Below are positions 1 to 6,408 of a DNA stretch of 11,432 bases, piece after piece. The position numbers were made by a program, and so were the translations under genes. A model generated the notes under the pieces. That model ran no database searches and was not told the origin of the DNA. It saw only the letters and a program-made list of their open reading frames with translations. Source of the stretch: Halomonas halophila (lineage in GTDB: Bacteria > Pseudomonadota > Gammaproteobacteria > Pseudomonadales > Halomonadaceae); contig DJIP01000277.1 in assembly GCA_002433675.1 (NCBI GenBank), positions 1,501-12,932 on the forward strand. The letters are read 5' to 3'. How positions within the stretch are numbered: position 1 is the first letter of the stretch; every line of letters begins with the position of its first letter.

Positions 1-189
1 CGAGCGGGTCTTGACCTCCACCGTCGCCGACAGTTGCTGACTGGAACGCTCAAGCGCCTCGACCAGCGAGGCCCGAGCCTGATCCCACGACTGCCACAGC
101 AGCAGGCCGGCCATCACCAGCGTCATGCCGACGATGGAGGCAGCGATAAGCCATTGGATCGGAAGCTCTCGGCGGGCAAATAGAGGCAT
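1..189 (-). CDS. N-terminus of a membrane-anchored protein, probably a sensor (partial)
   Basis: This open frame starts at ATG 189 and runs off the left edge, giving 63 residues. It begins MPLFARRELPIQWLIAAS. A basic N-terminus is followed by one strong hydrophobic segment at about residues 12-33, ending in LLLW. After that comes an amphipathic, coiled-coil-like stretch (residues 36-60) rich in Ala, Leu, Glu, Gln and Ser. One N-terminal anchor followed by a helical extracytoplasmic start is typical of sensory proteins such as cyclases, GGDEF/EAL proteins, HD phosphohydrolases, chemoreceptors or histidine kinases. The catalytic part lies outside the window, so the class cannot be named. The ribosome site is weak: only a GAG about 10 bases before the ATG. 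A 156-bp gap separates it from the TSUP gene upstream, so it may have its own promoter, although I could not find a convincing one. Confidence 0.7.
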   Translation of the reverse strand, partial: MPLFARRELPIQWLIAASIVGMTLVMAGLLLWQSWDQARASLVEALERSSQQLSATVEVKTRS

Positions 190-315
190 TGAAGGACTCG
201 AGGGTGGCAGTCGAGCAGCGGTGACGACTACCTATCACTCTATGCCAAATTGAACACCCAGGAGCGATGTTCGACTACCTCGTCTGCACTATCTCTCACG
301 CATCTTTCGTCTTTC

Positions 316-339
316 CCCCCGTGGCGTTCACGCCGGGGG
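316..339 (-). terminator. GC-rich hairpin after the TSUP gene
   Basis: Seven bases past the TGA at 346 lies an inverted repeat. The outer arms are CCCCC (316-320) and GGGGG (335-339); the inner arms are GGCG (323-326) and CGCC (331-334) around a four-base loop, with a 2-nt bulge at 321-322. No T-run follows on the minus strand, so this is not a textbook intrinsic terminator. It may instead protect the 3' end of the mRNA or act as a weak terminator. Confidence 0.45.
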
Positions 340-345
340 CGTCGT

Positions 346-1107
346 TCAGGTCAGCAGCCGCGTCATGCCCAGCCACACCAGACGCAGCGACAGCGCGGTC
401 AGCACCCACCGAAACCCGGTGTCGAATCGCCGCTCCGACACGTGCTGCAACAGGCGCAGGCCAAGCCAGGTGCCCAGCACCCCGACGCCGATCATCAGTA
501 CGATCAACCACAGCCAGTCGGCGAACAGGAAACCGGCGACGCCGAAGACGAAGGCCTTGGTCAGGTGCTGGAAGGTCATGCAGGCGGCGAAGGTGGCCAC
601 CGTACCCTGGCGGGAGTTCCCGGTCTGCTTGACGAAGGCCGCCACCATGGGCCCGCTGGCGCCGACAAAGCTGGACAACAGGGTGGTCAAGGCGCCGGCG
701 ATCAGGGTGCCCAGGCGGCCCAGAGCGCGCTTGGGCAATCCCGGCCCCCACAGGGTATAGAGCACAAAGACGGCGATCGACAGCTCCAGCACCCCGCTCG
801 GCAGGCGGATCAACAGCCAGCTGGCCACCAGAGCGCCGACCAGGGCACCGGGGACAAAGGTCGCCAGCAGCGGCCAGTGGACATGCCGCCAGCTCATGGC
901 CAGGCGCCCGCCATTGGAGCCAAGCTGGACCATGCCATGCACCGGAATCAGCGCCGCCGCCGGCATCACCTGAGCCATGGTCATGATCAACAGGGTACCG
1001 CCGCCCACGCCCAGGGACGCGCTGATCATCGAGGTGACACCGGATAACAGAATCAGGCCAAGACTGACGACGGGGGACAGCGGCGAGATAGCGGCAAGCC
1101 ACTCCAT
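346..1107 (-). CDS. TSUP (TauE/SafE) family membrane transporter
   Basis: This is a 253-residue polytopic membrane protein with about eight hydrophobic segments. The N-terminal half carries the family hallmark GVTSMISASLGVGGGTLLI (about residues 23-41), and the C-terminal half holds a related repeat around SFVGASGPMVAAFVKQTG. Both are typical of the TauE/SafE (DUF81) family, whose members move sulfite, sulfoacetate or other small organic anions across the inner membrane. The length matches the usual 240-270 residues. The substrate cannot be read from sequence. The ATG at 1107 is preceded by AGGAG with 9-nt spacing. The gene lies 306 bp after hglS on the same strand and is probably transcribed from its own promoter, since the gap contains a tandem repeat array 73-157 bp before the start codon. 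A role in exporting HglS-related acids is possible but unsupported. Confidence 0.85.
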   Translation of the reverse strand: MEWLAAISPLSPVVSLGLILLSGVTSMISASLGVGGGTLLIMTMAQVMPAAALIPVHGMVQLGSNGGRLAMSWRHVHWPLLATFVPGALVGALVASWLLIRLPSGVLELSIAVFVLYTLWGPGLPKRALGRLGTLIAGALTTLLSSFVGASGPMVAAFVKQTGNSRQGTVATFAACMTFQHLTKAFVFGVAGFLFADWLWLIVLMIGVGVLGTWLGLRLLQHVSERRFDTGFRWVLTALSLRLVWLGMTRLLT

Positions 1108-1179
1108 GGCGACAAGCTCCTGAGTCGAGACAAGCCAGAAGCTTACCTTTGTGTGCCTGGACTCGCACCCGCCGACGAC

Positions 1180-1264
1180 CTGGCCACCAATATCGCCTCG
1201 CTACCAACATCGCCCTGCTACCCACAGCGCCTTGCTACCCACAGCGTCTTGCTACCCATAGCGC
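1180..1264. repeat. Five-copy 17-bp tandem repeat array
   Basis: Five head-to-tail 17-bp units start at 1180, 1197, 1214, 1231 and 1248. Plus-strand consensus is about CTTGCTACCCACAGCGC. Units 3-5 differ from each other at only one to three positions. Units 1 and 2 (CTGGCCACCAATATCGC, CTCGCTACCAACATCGC) match each other at 14 of 17 and are more diverged from the rest. The array lies 73-157 bp upstream of the TSUP start codon. It may be a simple variable-number repeat or a set of protein binding sites; 17 bp is not a whole number of helical turns, which argues mildly against stacked co-facial binding. Confidence 0.85.
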
Positions 1265-1311
1265 CAACGCCGACCGTCTTCCGGGCGGAAGATCGATCGG
1301 CGCGGGTGCTT

Positions 1312-1341
1312 ACCGTGAAGGCAAGAACCGTTAAGGCAAGA
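1312..1341. repeat. 15-bp tandem direct repeat (two copies, degenerate third)
   Basis: ACCGTGAAGGCAAGA (1312-1326) is followed directly by ACCGTTAAGGCAAGA (1327-1341); they differ at one base. The next 15 bases (1342-1356) match at about 10 of 15 and may be an eroded third copy. The repeat lies 47 bp from the 17-bp array in the same non-coding gap and shares no obvious sequence with it. Confidence 0.75.
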
Positions 1342-1413
1342 GCAGTGACGACAGGATCAGCGATGGGCAAATTCAGCGGCTGATAGAGAGCAGGCTCAGG
1401 CCCATCATCAGGA

Positions 1414-2751
1414 TCAGCGTTTCAGGCCAAGCGCCGCCAGGGATTCGTGCTCGCGGCGGGCGTAGAGCTCGAGTTCATCGCGTACCGAGGCCCCCAGCGC
1501 CGCCTCGAAGGCATCGCGGTTGGCGTTGCCCTGCCCCACCGCACTTTCCTCGCCGCCCAGGTTGGACTGGAAGATGCCCGCCGCCGACACCGGCAGAAAG
1601 TCCTCGTAGGTCAGCGGCTCGGCCACCACCTTGCCGGCGGCGATCTGCGCCTCCACAGAAGCATCGCTATCGAGCTCGTCCAGCGCGCGGTAGACGAAAT
1701 AGGCCAGGCCCTCGCGACGCAGGACAGTCTCGTCATCGGGGAAGTCGGCGAAGATCTCGGCCAGGCGCGCCTGATGGGCGGCGTTGTCCAGCCCCTGGGT
1801 CGCCTTGCGGGCCTCGCCCAGCAAACGGTCATAGAGGGCGCGACCCTTGGGGGTCAGGGCCACACCACGCTGCTCGATCTCGCCGAAGCGGGCGGTGTGG
1901 CTGCCCTCGGCGTCACCGACAAAGCGGGTGGTCTCTTCCAGCGCCTTGAAGCTGGTCTGACGCAGCAGGATCGGACAGGCGCGCCGGGGCGGGCCCTCGA
2001 TGACCGCCTTGGGCGTCATGCCATGATCGGGCATCCGCCGCTGGGCTTCGTCGATGTCCAGGGTCCGCGGCGTCAGGTGATTGATGTGCGGGCCACGGAA
2101 GCAGACCACGTCGGCGATCAGACGGTGGGCCGAGTGCAGCCGCTCGTAGGTGGCGCGGTCCACGGTGGCGTCCTGGTGCCAGCGGAAGGTCTCCAGGGCT
2201 TCGGCGACGAAGCGCTTGGCCTGATCCTCGGTGAGGCCACCCTGCTGCTCGCAGGTAGCGATCAGTTCACGCACCCCCGGGGTAAAGATGTCGCGCTTGG
2301 CCAGGATCTCGCTGGCCAGGGTGCGCAGCTCGACGTCCTCGATCAGCTCGAGACGAAGCAGCGAGGTAAACAGGCGGAAGGGATTACGCGCCAGGGCCTC
2401 GTCGGTGACCGGGCGAAAGGCGGTGGAATGCACCGGCACCCCGGCCTCGGACAGGTCGTAGTAGCCCACCGGGAACATCCCCATCACCGCGAACAGGCGC
2501 CTCAAGGTAGCGAGTTCCTCGGCCGTGCCCACCCGGATAGCGCCGTGACGCTCGACGCCCAGGCGAGCGTGCTCGCCGCTGGCCTCAAGCCGCTTGGCCA
2601 GCGCCGGATCAGCCTCCAGCGTCTGCCGATTGACCTGCTCCACCAGCGACAGCAGGGTGCCGTACTGGGGCACCTCAGCCTGGTACATGGCCGACATGGC
2701 AGAGGCAAAGCGGTCACGAATCTCGTCGGCGGTCACAAAGTTGGAGGACAT
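1414..2751 (-). CDS. hglS: 2-oxoadipate dioxygenase/decarboxylase (HglS/YdcJ, DUF1338 family)
   Basis: The product is a 445-residue cytoplasmic Fe(II) enzyme, close in length to E. coli YdcJ. Characterised members convert 2-oxoadipate with O2 to D-2-hydroxyglutarate and CO2, late in D-lysine/2-aminoadipate catabolism. From memory of Pseudomonas putida HglS, the metal ligands are His70, His226 and Glu294, and Arg74 binds substrate. Here His69 and Arg73 (in ERHGAIRVG), His225 (in GPHINHLTP) and Glu293 (in FGEIEQRG) fall one position earlier, so the active site looks intact. I chose ATG 2751 (MSSNFVTADEIRDRF) because AGGAG lies 5 nt before it. A longer in-frame start at 2817 would add 22 residues, lacks this support and coincides with the predicted transcript start. 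The gene stands alone between the aap operon and the TSUP gene, with its own putative promoter, palindrome and leader hairpin. Lysine breakdown is the likely role, but substrate preference within DUF1338 is not proven by sequence. Confidence 0.88.
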   Translation of the reverse strand: MSSNFVTADEIRDRFASAMSAMYQAEVPQYGTLLSLVEQVNRQTLEADPALAKRLEASGEHARLGVERHGAIRVGTAEELATLRRLFAVMGMFPVGYYDLSEAGVPVHSTAFRPVTDEALARNPFRLFTSLLRLELIEDVELRTLASEILAKRDIFTPGVRELIATCEQQGGLTEDQAKRFVAEALETFRWHQDATVDRATYERLHSAHRLIADVVCFRGPHINHLTPRTLDIDEAQRRMPDHGMTPKAVIEGPPRRACPILLRQTSFKALEETTRFVGDAEGSHTARFGEIEQRGVALTPKGRALYDRLLGEARKATQGLDNAAHQARLAEIFADFPDDETVLRREGLAYFVYRALDELDSDASVEAQIAAGKVVAEPLTYEDFLPVSAAGIFQSNLGGEESAVGQGNANRDAFEAALGASVRDELELYARREHESLAALGLKR

Positions 2752-2760
2752 CCGGGCTCC

Positions 2761-2791
2761 TATCGGTGAGTAGGCGGTAATGCCACCGATA
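2761..2791 (-). promoter_or_regulatory. hglS: Leader hairpin just upstream of the hglS ribosome site
   Basis: A perfect 8-bp inverted repeat, TATCGGTG (2761-2768) and CACCGATA (2784-2791), has a 15-base loop. In the minus-strand mRNA the second arm ends directly at the AGGAG ribosome site, so a folded leader could affect translation initiation. It is too small to be a known riboswitch class that I recognise. Confidence 0.45.
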
Positions 2792-2823
2792 AGACCAGAG
2801 CGGGGAGATGGCGACAAACGAAA

Positions 2824-2852
2824 ATTATCGCTGGTTGCATTCCTTCAAGGAA
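2824..2852 (-). promoter_or_regulatory. hglS: Putative sigma-70 promoter of hglS
   Basis: On the minus strand a -10-like GATAAT (2824-2829; 5 of 6 to consensus) lies 17 bp after TTCCTT (2847-2852), a poor -35. Transcription would start near 2817, giving a leader of about 66 nt. The weak -35 falls inside the 19-bp palindrome, as expected for a regulated promoter. The assignment rests on motif and spacing only. Confidence 0.4.
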
Positions 2853-2855
2853 TGC
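2837..2855. promoter_or_regulatory. 19-bp perfect palindrome, candidate operator for hglS
   Basis: GCATTCCTT (2837-2845), a single C, then AAGGAATGC (2847-2855) form a perfect inverted repeat with 9-bp arms. It lies 86-104 bp upstream of the hglS start and overlaps the -35 position of the putative promoter. The size and symmetry suit a dimeric transcription factor. No regulator gene is present in the window, so the binding protein is unknown. Confidence 0.55.
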
Positions 2856-3034
2856 CAGGGTGGTAGCCGTCACCATCGCCCTCGACACTCCGCGCCTCTA
2901 TCGGCGCAGTCTCTCTCGCGGCGACGCCATGGGAGCCACCCCGCGCTACCAGTCCTCCAGCTTATGTGCCTCGCTGCTGGCGCCCCCGTCCGCCTTCCCG
3001 CGCTCTGCGGGAATAGACGCGCAGCAAGGGCATC

Positions 3035-3805
3035 TCAGTGCCCCAGGATCTGACTCAGGAACAGCTGGGTACGCTCCGAGCGCGGGTTGTTGAAGAACTC
3101 CTGGGGCGGCGCCTGCTCGATGATCTGTCCCTGGTCCATGAAGATCACCCGGTCGGCCACGGTCTTGGCGAAGCCCATCTCGTGGGTCACGCAGAGCATG
3201 GTCATGCCTTCCCGGGCCAGTTCGATCATCACGTCCAGCACCTCCTTGATCATCTCCGGGTCCAGCGCAGAGGTCGGCTCGTCGAACAGCATCACCTCCG
3301 GGCGTAGACACAGCGCGCGAGCGATGGCCACGCGCTGCTGCTGGCCACCGGACAGCTGGCCCGGGTACTTGTGGGCCTGGTCGGCGATCTGCACCCGCTC
3401 GAGAAACTCCATGGCGGTGGCCTCGGCCTCGCGCCGTGGCTTCTTCTGCACCCAGGTCTGGGCGATGCAGCAGTTGTCGAGCACCGACAGGTGGGGGAAC
3501 AGATTGAAGTGCTGGAACACCATGCCGACGTGGCGGCGGATCTGCTCGATACGCTTGACGTCCTGGGTCATGTGCACCCCGCCCACGGTGATGCGGCCCT
3601 GCTGGTGTTCCTCCAGATGGTTGATGCAGCGGATCAGGGTGGACTTGCCGGACCCCGAGGGCCCGCACACCACGATGCGCTCCCCTGGCTGCACGGTCAG
3701 GTCGATGTCGCGCAGTACGTGGAAGTCCCCGTACCACTTGTTGAGGCCTTCGATCTCGATCATCGGCGTGTTCGTATCCGCCGTGGTCGCCGCTTGAGCA
3801 GACAT
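3035..3805 (-). CDS. aapP: Amino-acid ABC transporter ATPase (AapP)
   Basis: This is a 256-residue ATPase that powers the AapQM permease on the cytoplasmic face of the inner membrane. Canonical ABC motifs appear in order: Walker [10 protein letters not shown] (48-56), Q-loop Gln98 (VFQHFNLF), signature LSGGQQQR (151-158), Walker B VMLFDEP (171-177), D-loop SALD (179-182) and H-loop His208. The sequence is of the polar amino-acid (HisP/GlnQ/AapP) type and of normal length. I chose ATG 3805 because GGGAGG lies 5 nt upstream. An in-frame ATG at 3841 would add 12 residues and overlaps the aapM stop (TGATG), but it has no ribosome site. The open frame continues upstream as far as 4798 only as a shadow inside aapM. 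It is the last gene of the aapJQMP operon. No strong terminator follows; a weak 5-bp hairpin (CCCGC/GCGGG) lies about 25 bp past the stop. Confidence 0.95.
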   Translation of the reverse strand: MSAQAATTADTNTPMIEIEGLNKWYGDFHVLRDIDLTVQPGERIVVCGPSGSGKSTLIRCINHLEEHQQGRITVGGVHMTQDVKRIEQIRRHVGMVFQHFNLFPHLSVLDNCCIAQTWVQKKPRREAEATAMEFLERVQIADQAHKYPGQLSGGQQQRVAIARALCLRPEVMLFDEPTSALDPEMIKEVLDVMIELAREGMTMLCVTHEMGFAKTVADRVIFMDQGQIIEQAPPQEFFNNPRSERTQLFLSQILGH

Positions 3806-3840
3806 GGCTGCCTCCCGATCAAATTTGTTGTTGGGGGCCA

Positions 3841-5010
3841 TCAATGGCCGGTATGCAGACGCCGTTCGATATATTGGCTGTAACGTGACATGCCGAAGCA
3901 GAAGATCCAGAACATCAGCGCGGCGAACACATAGCCCTCGGTGGCGAAGCCCAGCCAGTTGGTGTCGGTGAGCCCGGCACGGATGATCGCCAGCAGGTCG
4001 AACAGGCCGATGATCAGCACCAGCGAGGTGTCCTTGAACAGCGCGATGAAGGTGTTGACGATGCCCGGGATCACCAGCTTGAGCGCCTGGGGCAGGATGA
4101 TCAGGCCCATCCGCCGCCAGTAGCCCAGGCCCAGCGCCTTGGCGGCCTCTTCCTGGCCTCTGGGGATCGCCTGCAGGCCGCCACGCACCACCTCGGCCAT
4201 ATAGGCGCTCCAGAAGAACATGATGCCGATCAGTGCGCGCAACAGCTTGTCGAACTCGACCTCGCTGGGCACGAACAGCGGCAGCATCACCGAGGCCATG
4301 AACAGCACCGTGATCAAGGGCACGCCGCGCCAGAACTCGATGAACACCACCGACAGGCTGCGCACCAGCGGCATCTGCGAGCGCCGGCCCAGCGCCAGGA
4401 TCACCCCCAGCGGCAGTGAGCCGACGATGCCGACGATGGCCACGGTCAGGGTCAGCATCAGCCCGCCCCACTGACGGGTCGGCACCGCCGGCAAGCCGAA
4501 GTGGCCTCCCAGCAGCAACAGCCAGGCGATCACCGGAAAGCCGACCAGGGCGAAGATCACCACCCAACGCTTGGCCGGCAACCGGGGAATCATCAGCCAG
4601 GCGATGGTGGCCACCAGCAGCGCCAGAGTGATATCGACGCGGTAACGTTCGCTCTCGGGGTAGAAGCCGTAGACGATGGTCTCGAAGCGGGCGCTGATGA
4701 ACACCCAGCAGGCACCCTCGCCGCTGCAGGCTTCGCGGGTGGTACCGATCCAGTCGGCGTCGATCAGCGCCCACTGCACCAGCGGGGTCAACGCCCATAC
4801 CAGCACGGCCAGCGTGATCAGCGAAACCACCGAATTGAGCGGCGTCGAGAACAGCCGACTGCGCAGCCAGCCGGCAACGCCGTGGCGCGATATCGGTGCC
4901 GGCCGGGCGGCGATCATCGAATGTTCGGTGGACGCGGCAGCCGGCGCCACCTCGGGCTCACTCGGCGGGTGCACCGGGGACTGGGAAGGAGGTGTGGGAC
5001 GCTCGGTCAT
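3841..5010 (-). CDS. aapM: Amino-acid ABC transporter permease (AapM)
   Basis: This 389-residue inner-membrane permease is one of two forming the channel with AapQ. The first 45 or so residues are Pro/Ala-rich and likely cytoplasmic (for example [17 protein letters not shown]). A transmembrane segment follows at about 52-75, then a periplasmic-type stretch with the AapM-like pair [11 protein letters not shown]. The C-terminal half holds the binding-protein-dependent transport domain. Its EAA loop, at about residues 287-309 ([16 protein letters not shown], then PQA), contacts the ATPase. Length agrees with the 384-residue class seen for rhizobial AapM, which is longer than typical 220-250-residue HisM-type permeases. 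ATG 5010 has GGAGG 9 nt upstream. It is preceded by a 66-bp gap containing a possible small ORF whose stop overlaps this start, and its own stop is 36 bp before aapP. Confidence 0.93.
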   Translation of the reverse strand: MTERPTPPSQSPVHPPSEPEVAPAAASTEHSMIAARPAPISRHGVAGWLRSRLFSTPLNSVVSLITLAVLVWALTPLVQWALIDADWIGTTREACSGEGACWVFISARFETIVYGFYPESERYRVDITLALLVATIAWLMIPRLPAKRWVVIFALVGFPVIAWLLLLGGHFGLPAVPTRQWGGLMLTLTVAIVGIVGSLPLGVILALGRRSQMPLVRSLSVVFIEFWRGVPLITVLFMASVMLPLFVPSEVEFDKLLRALIGIMFFWSAYMAEVVRGGLQAIPRGQEEAAKALGLGYWRRMGLIILPQALKLVIPGIVNTFIALFKDTSLVLIIGLFDLLAIIRAGLTDTNWLGFATEGYVFAALMFWIFCFGMSRYSQYIERRLHTGH

Positions 5011-5075
5011 GGCAGCAGTCCTCCAGCGAAGACAGGCAGGCGGCTCATGGCAGAGCGCATGGTTGGCGTATTCAT
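5007..5075 (-). CDS. Possible 22-aa coupling ORF between aapQ and aapM
   Basis: An ATG at 5075, one base after the aapQ stop codon, opens 22 codons (MNTPTMRSAMSRLPVFAGGL, then LP). The stop TGA overlaps the aapM start as ATGA. A perfect AAGGAG lies 7 nt before the ATG, inside the last codons of aapQ. The peptide has no recognisable domain. Its likely value, if translated, is to carry ribosomes from aapQ to aapM. It could be chance, because in GC-rich DNA short open frames are common; the strong ribosome site and the 4-nt overlap are the reasons for listing it. Confidence 0.4.
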   Translation of the reverse strand: MNTPTMRSAMSRLPVFAGGLLP

Positions 5076-5076
5076 C

Positions 5077-6252
5077 TCAGCGCTCCTTGAGCAGGGTCCG
5101 GGCGTTGTAGACGTTCATCAACGCCGACACCACCAGACTGATGGTCAGGTAGACCGCCATGGTCATGGCGATGATCTCGATCGCCTGGCCGGTCTGGTTG
5201 AGGCTGGTACCGGCAAACACCGCCACCAGGTCGGGGTAGCCGATGGCAGTGGCCAGCGACGAGTTCTTGATCAGGTTCAGGTACTGGCTGGTGAGCTGCG
5301 GCACGATTACCCGCATCGCCTGGGGGATGACCACCTTGCGCAGGGTGATGTTGCCCGGCAGGCCGATCGCCCGGGACGCCTCGATCTGCCCCTTGGGCAC
5401 CGACTGGATACCCGAGCGTACGATCTCGGCAATAAAGGAGGCGGTGTAGATCGACAGCGCCAGCCACAGTGCCATCAGCTCCGGAATCACGGTGATGCCG
5501 CCGGAGAAGTTGAAGCCCTTGAGCGATGGCACGTCCCAGGACAGCGGGCTGCCGCTGGCCACGAACACCAGCAGCGGCAGACCGATGATCAGAGCGCTGC
5601 CAAGCCAGTACACCGGCAGCGCCTTGCCGGTGCGCTGCTGCAGCCGCCTGGCGTAGACGCCGAGGGCCACCACCGCCAGGATCGCCGCTACCAGCGCCAG
5701 CTGGGTCAGGCCGAAGCCCGGTTCGGGCACCGGCGCCGGCACGATCAGCCCGCGCACGTTGAGAAAGAACGCCTCGAGCAGCGACAGGCTCTGGCGCGGA
5801 CTGGGCAGGGCCTGGAGCACGGCGAAGTACCAGAACAGGATCTGCACCAGCAGCGGAATATTGCGGAAGGTCTCGACGAAGGCCGCCGCCAGCCGAGCCA
5901 GCAGCCAGTTGGGCGACAGCCGGGCGATACCCACGGCGAAGCCGATCAGGGTGGCGGCCAGAATGCCGAGTCCGGACACCAGCAGGGTATTGAGCAGCCC
6001 CACCACGAAGGTGCGGGCGTAGCTGCTGTCGCCGGAGTAGTCGATCAGGGTCTGGGGGATCGAGAACCCGGCGCGTTCACCGAGAAAGTCGAAACCGGTG
6101 GTGATGCCCCTGGCCTCTAGATTGGTCAGGGCATTGCCGATCATCATCGCAATCAGCGCGGCGAGGCCTGCCAGCAGCAGCGCCTGGATGATCAGCGCAC
6201 GAAAGGCGGGACGCCGCCATAGCGGCGTCCGTTCGATGGGGGGCGTGGACAT
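5077..6252 (-). CDS. aapQ: Amino-acid ABC transporter permease (AapQ)
   Basis: This 391-residue inner-membrane permease is the partner of AapM. The N-terminus (MSTPPIERTPLWRRPAFR) is cytoplasmic, a first transmembrane helix spans about residues 18-42, and a periplasmic-type stretch containing ITTGFDFLGERAGF follows, as in AapQ proteins. The transport domain begins near residue 85 and is interrupted by a long insert (about 165-265) with extra hydrophobic segments, which explains the large size. The EAA loop is at about 287-312 (GQIEASRAIGLPGN, then PQAMR). The ATG at 6252 has AAGAGG 7 nt upstream; a longer in-frame start at 6309 would add 19 residues without hydrophobic or ribosome-site support. 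It sits 156 bp after aapJ, with a strong hairpin in the gap, and 66 bp before aapM. Confidence 0.93.
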   Translation of the reverse strand: MSTPPIERTPLWRRPAFRALIIQALLLAGLAALIAMMIGNALTNLEARGITTGFDFLGERAGFSIPQTLIDYSGDSSYARTFVVGLLNTLLVSGLGILAATLIGFAVGIARLSPNWLLARLAAAFVETFRNIPLLVQILFWYFAVLQALPSPRQSLSLLEAFFLNVRGLIVPAPVPEPGFGLTQLALVAAILAVVALGVYARRLQQRTGKALPVYWLGSALIIGLPLLVFVASGSPLSWDVPSLKGFNFSGGITVIPELMALWLALSIYTASFIAEIVRSGIQSVPKGQIEASRAIGLPGNITLRKVVIPQAMRVIVPQLTSQYLNLIKNSSLATAIGYPDLVAVFAGTSLNQTGQAIEIIAMTMAVYLTISLVVSALMNVYNARTLLKER

Positions 6253-6371
6253 GGGCGAGCCTCTTGCTGGACGACGCTTGCCTCCGGCCCGCCTCGCGGA
6301 CGCAGGCATTCACCCGCGAACGGCGAGGGGGCCGGCGCGCGACGTCGTCGCTCTATCCGTCATGGGTCGGA

Positions 6372-6396
6372 CGCCCCCAGGCCTTGGCCGGGGGCG
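6372..6396 (-). terminator. Strong hairpin between aapJ and aapQ (attenuator or mRNA stabiliser)
   Basis: CGCCCCC (6372-6378) pairs with GGGGGCG (6390-6396) and GGCC (6380-6383) pairs with GGCC (6386-6389). There is one bulged base (6379) and a very short loop. The hairpin begins 12 bp past the aapJ stop. No T-run follows on the minus strand, so full termination is unlikely. In ABC operons a hairpin here usually raises the binding protein over the permeases by partial termination or 3'-end protection of the aapJ message. Confidence 0.6.
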
Positions 6397-6408
6397 CAGC
6401 GGACAGTA

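Larger units (their letters stand above)
1108..1413. other. Intergenic region hglS-TSUP with repeats
   Basis: These 306 bp lie between the end of hglS and the start of the TSUP gene. They contain the 17-bp tandem array (1180-1264), the 15-bp tandem repeat (1312-1341) and a small palindrome TCAGC-G-GCTGA (1373-1383). There is also an 11-bp direct repeat, CAGGATCAGCG, at 1352-1362 and 1409-1419; the second copy covers the hglS stop codon. Short open frames cross the region on both strands, but the 17-bp unit length would break any repeat-based reading frame, and none has a convincing start. I see no RNA gene and no clear intrinsic terminator for hglS. Confidence 0.6.

Noticed and set aside
296..1225. 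A 309-aa minus-strand open frame overlapping the TSUP gene in another frame
   Set aside because: Arg-rich, with no hydrophobic segments; the 346-1107 frame gives a textbook TSUP protein.
1180..1264. CRISPR array
   Set aside because: The units are contiguous 17-bp direct repeats with no spacers, and no cas gene is present.
1153..1383. Plus-strand 76-aa open frame crossing both tandem repeats
   Set aside because: Its repeated peptide segments come from the DNA repeats; there is no ribosome site, and the 17-bp unit would shift frame with any copy change.
1447..2769. Plus-strand open frame of 440 aa antisense to hglS
   Set aside because: The minus strand carries the DUF1338 protein with all its active-site residues; the plus-strand product is unlike any family I know.
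3035..4798. A 587-aa minus-strand open frame that could suggest a permease-ATPase fusion
   Set aside because: Residues before the AapP start are the out-of-frame reading of aapM (Arg/Gly/Asp-rich, no membrane helices). The true ATPase starts at 3805 with a strong ribosome site.
4501..6120. Plus-strand open frame of 539 aa antisense to aapM and aapQ
   Set aside because: The translation is rich in Gln, His, Arg and Gly with no domain. The minus strand here encodes two clear permeases, so this is a high-GC shadow.
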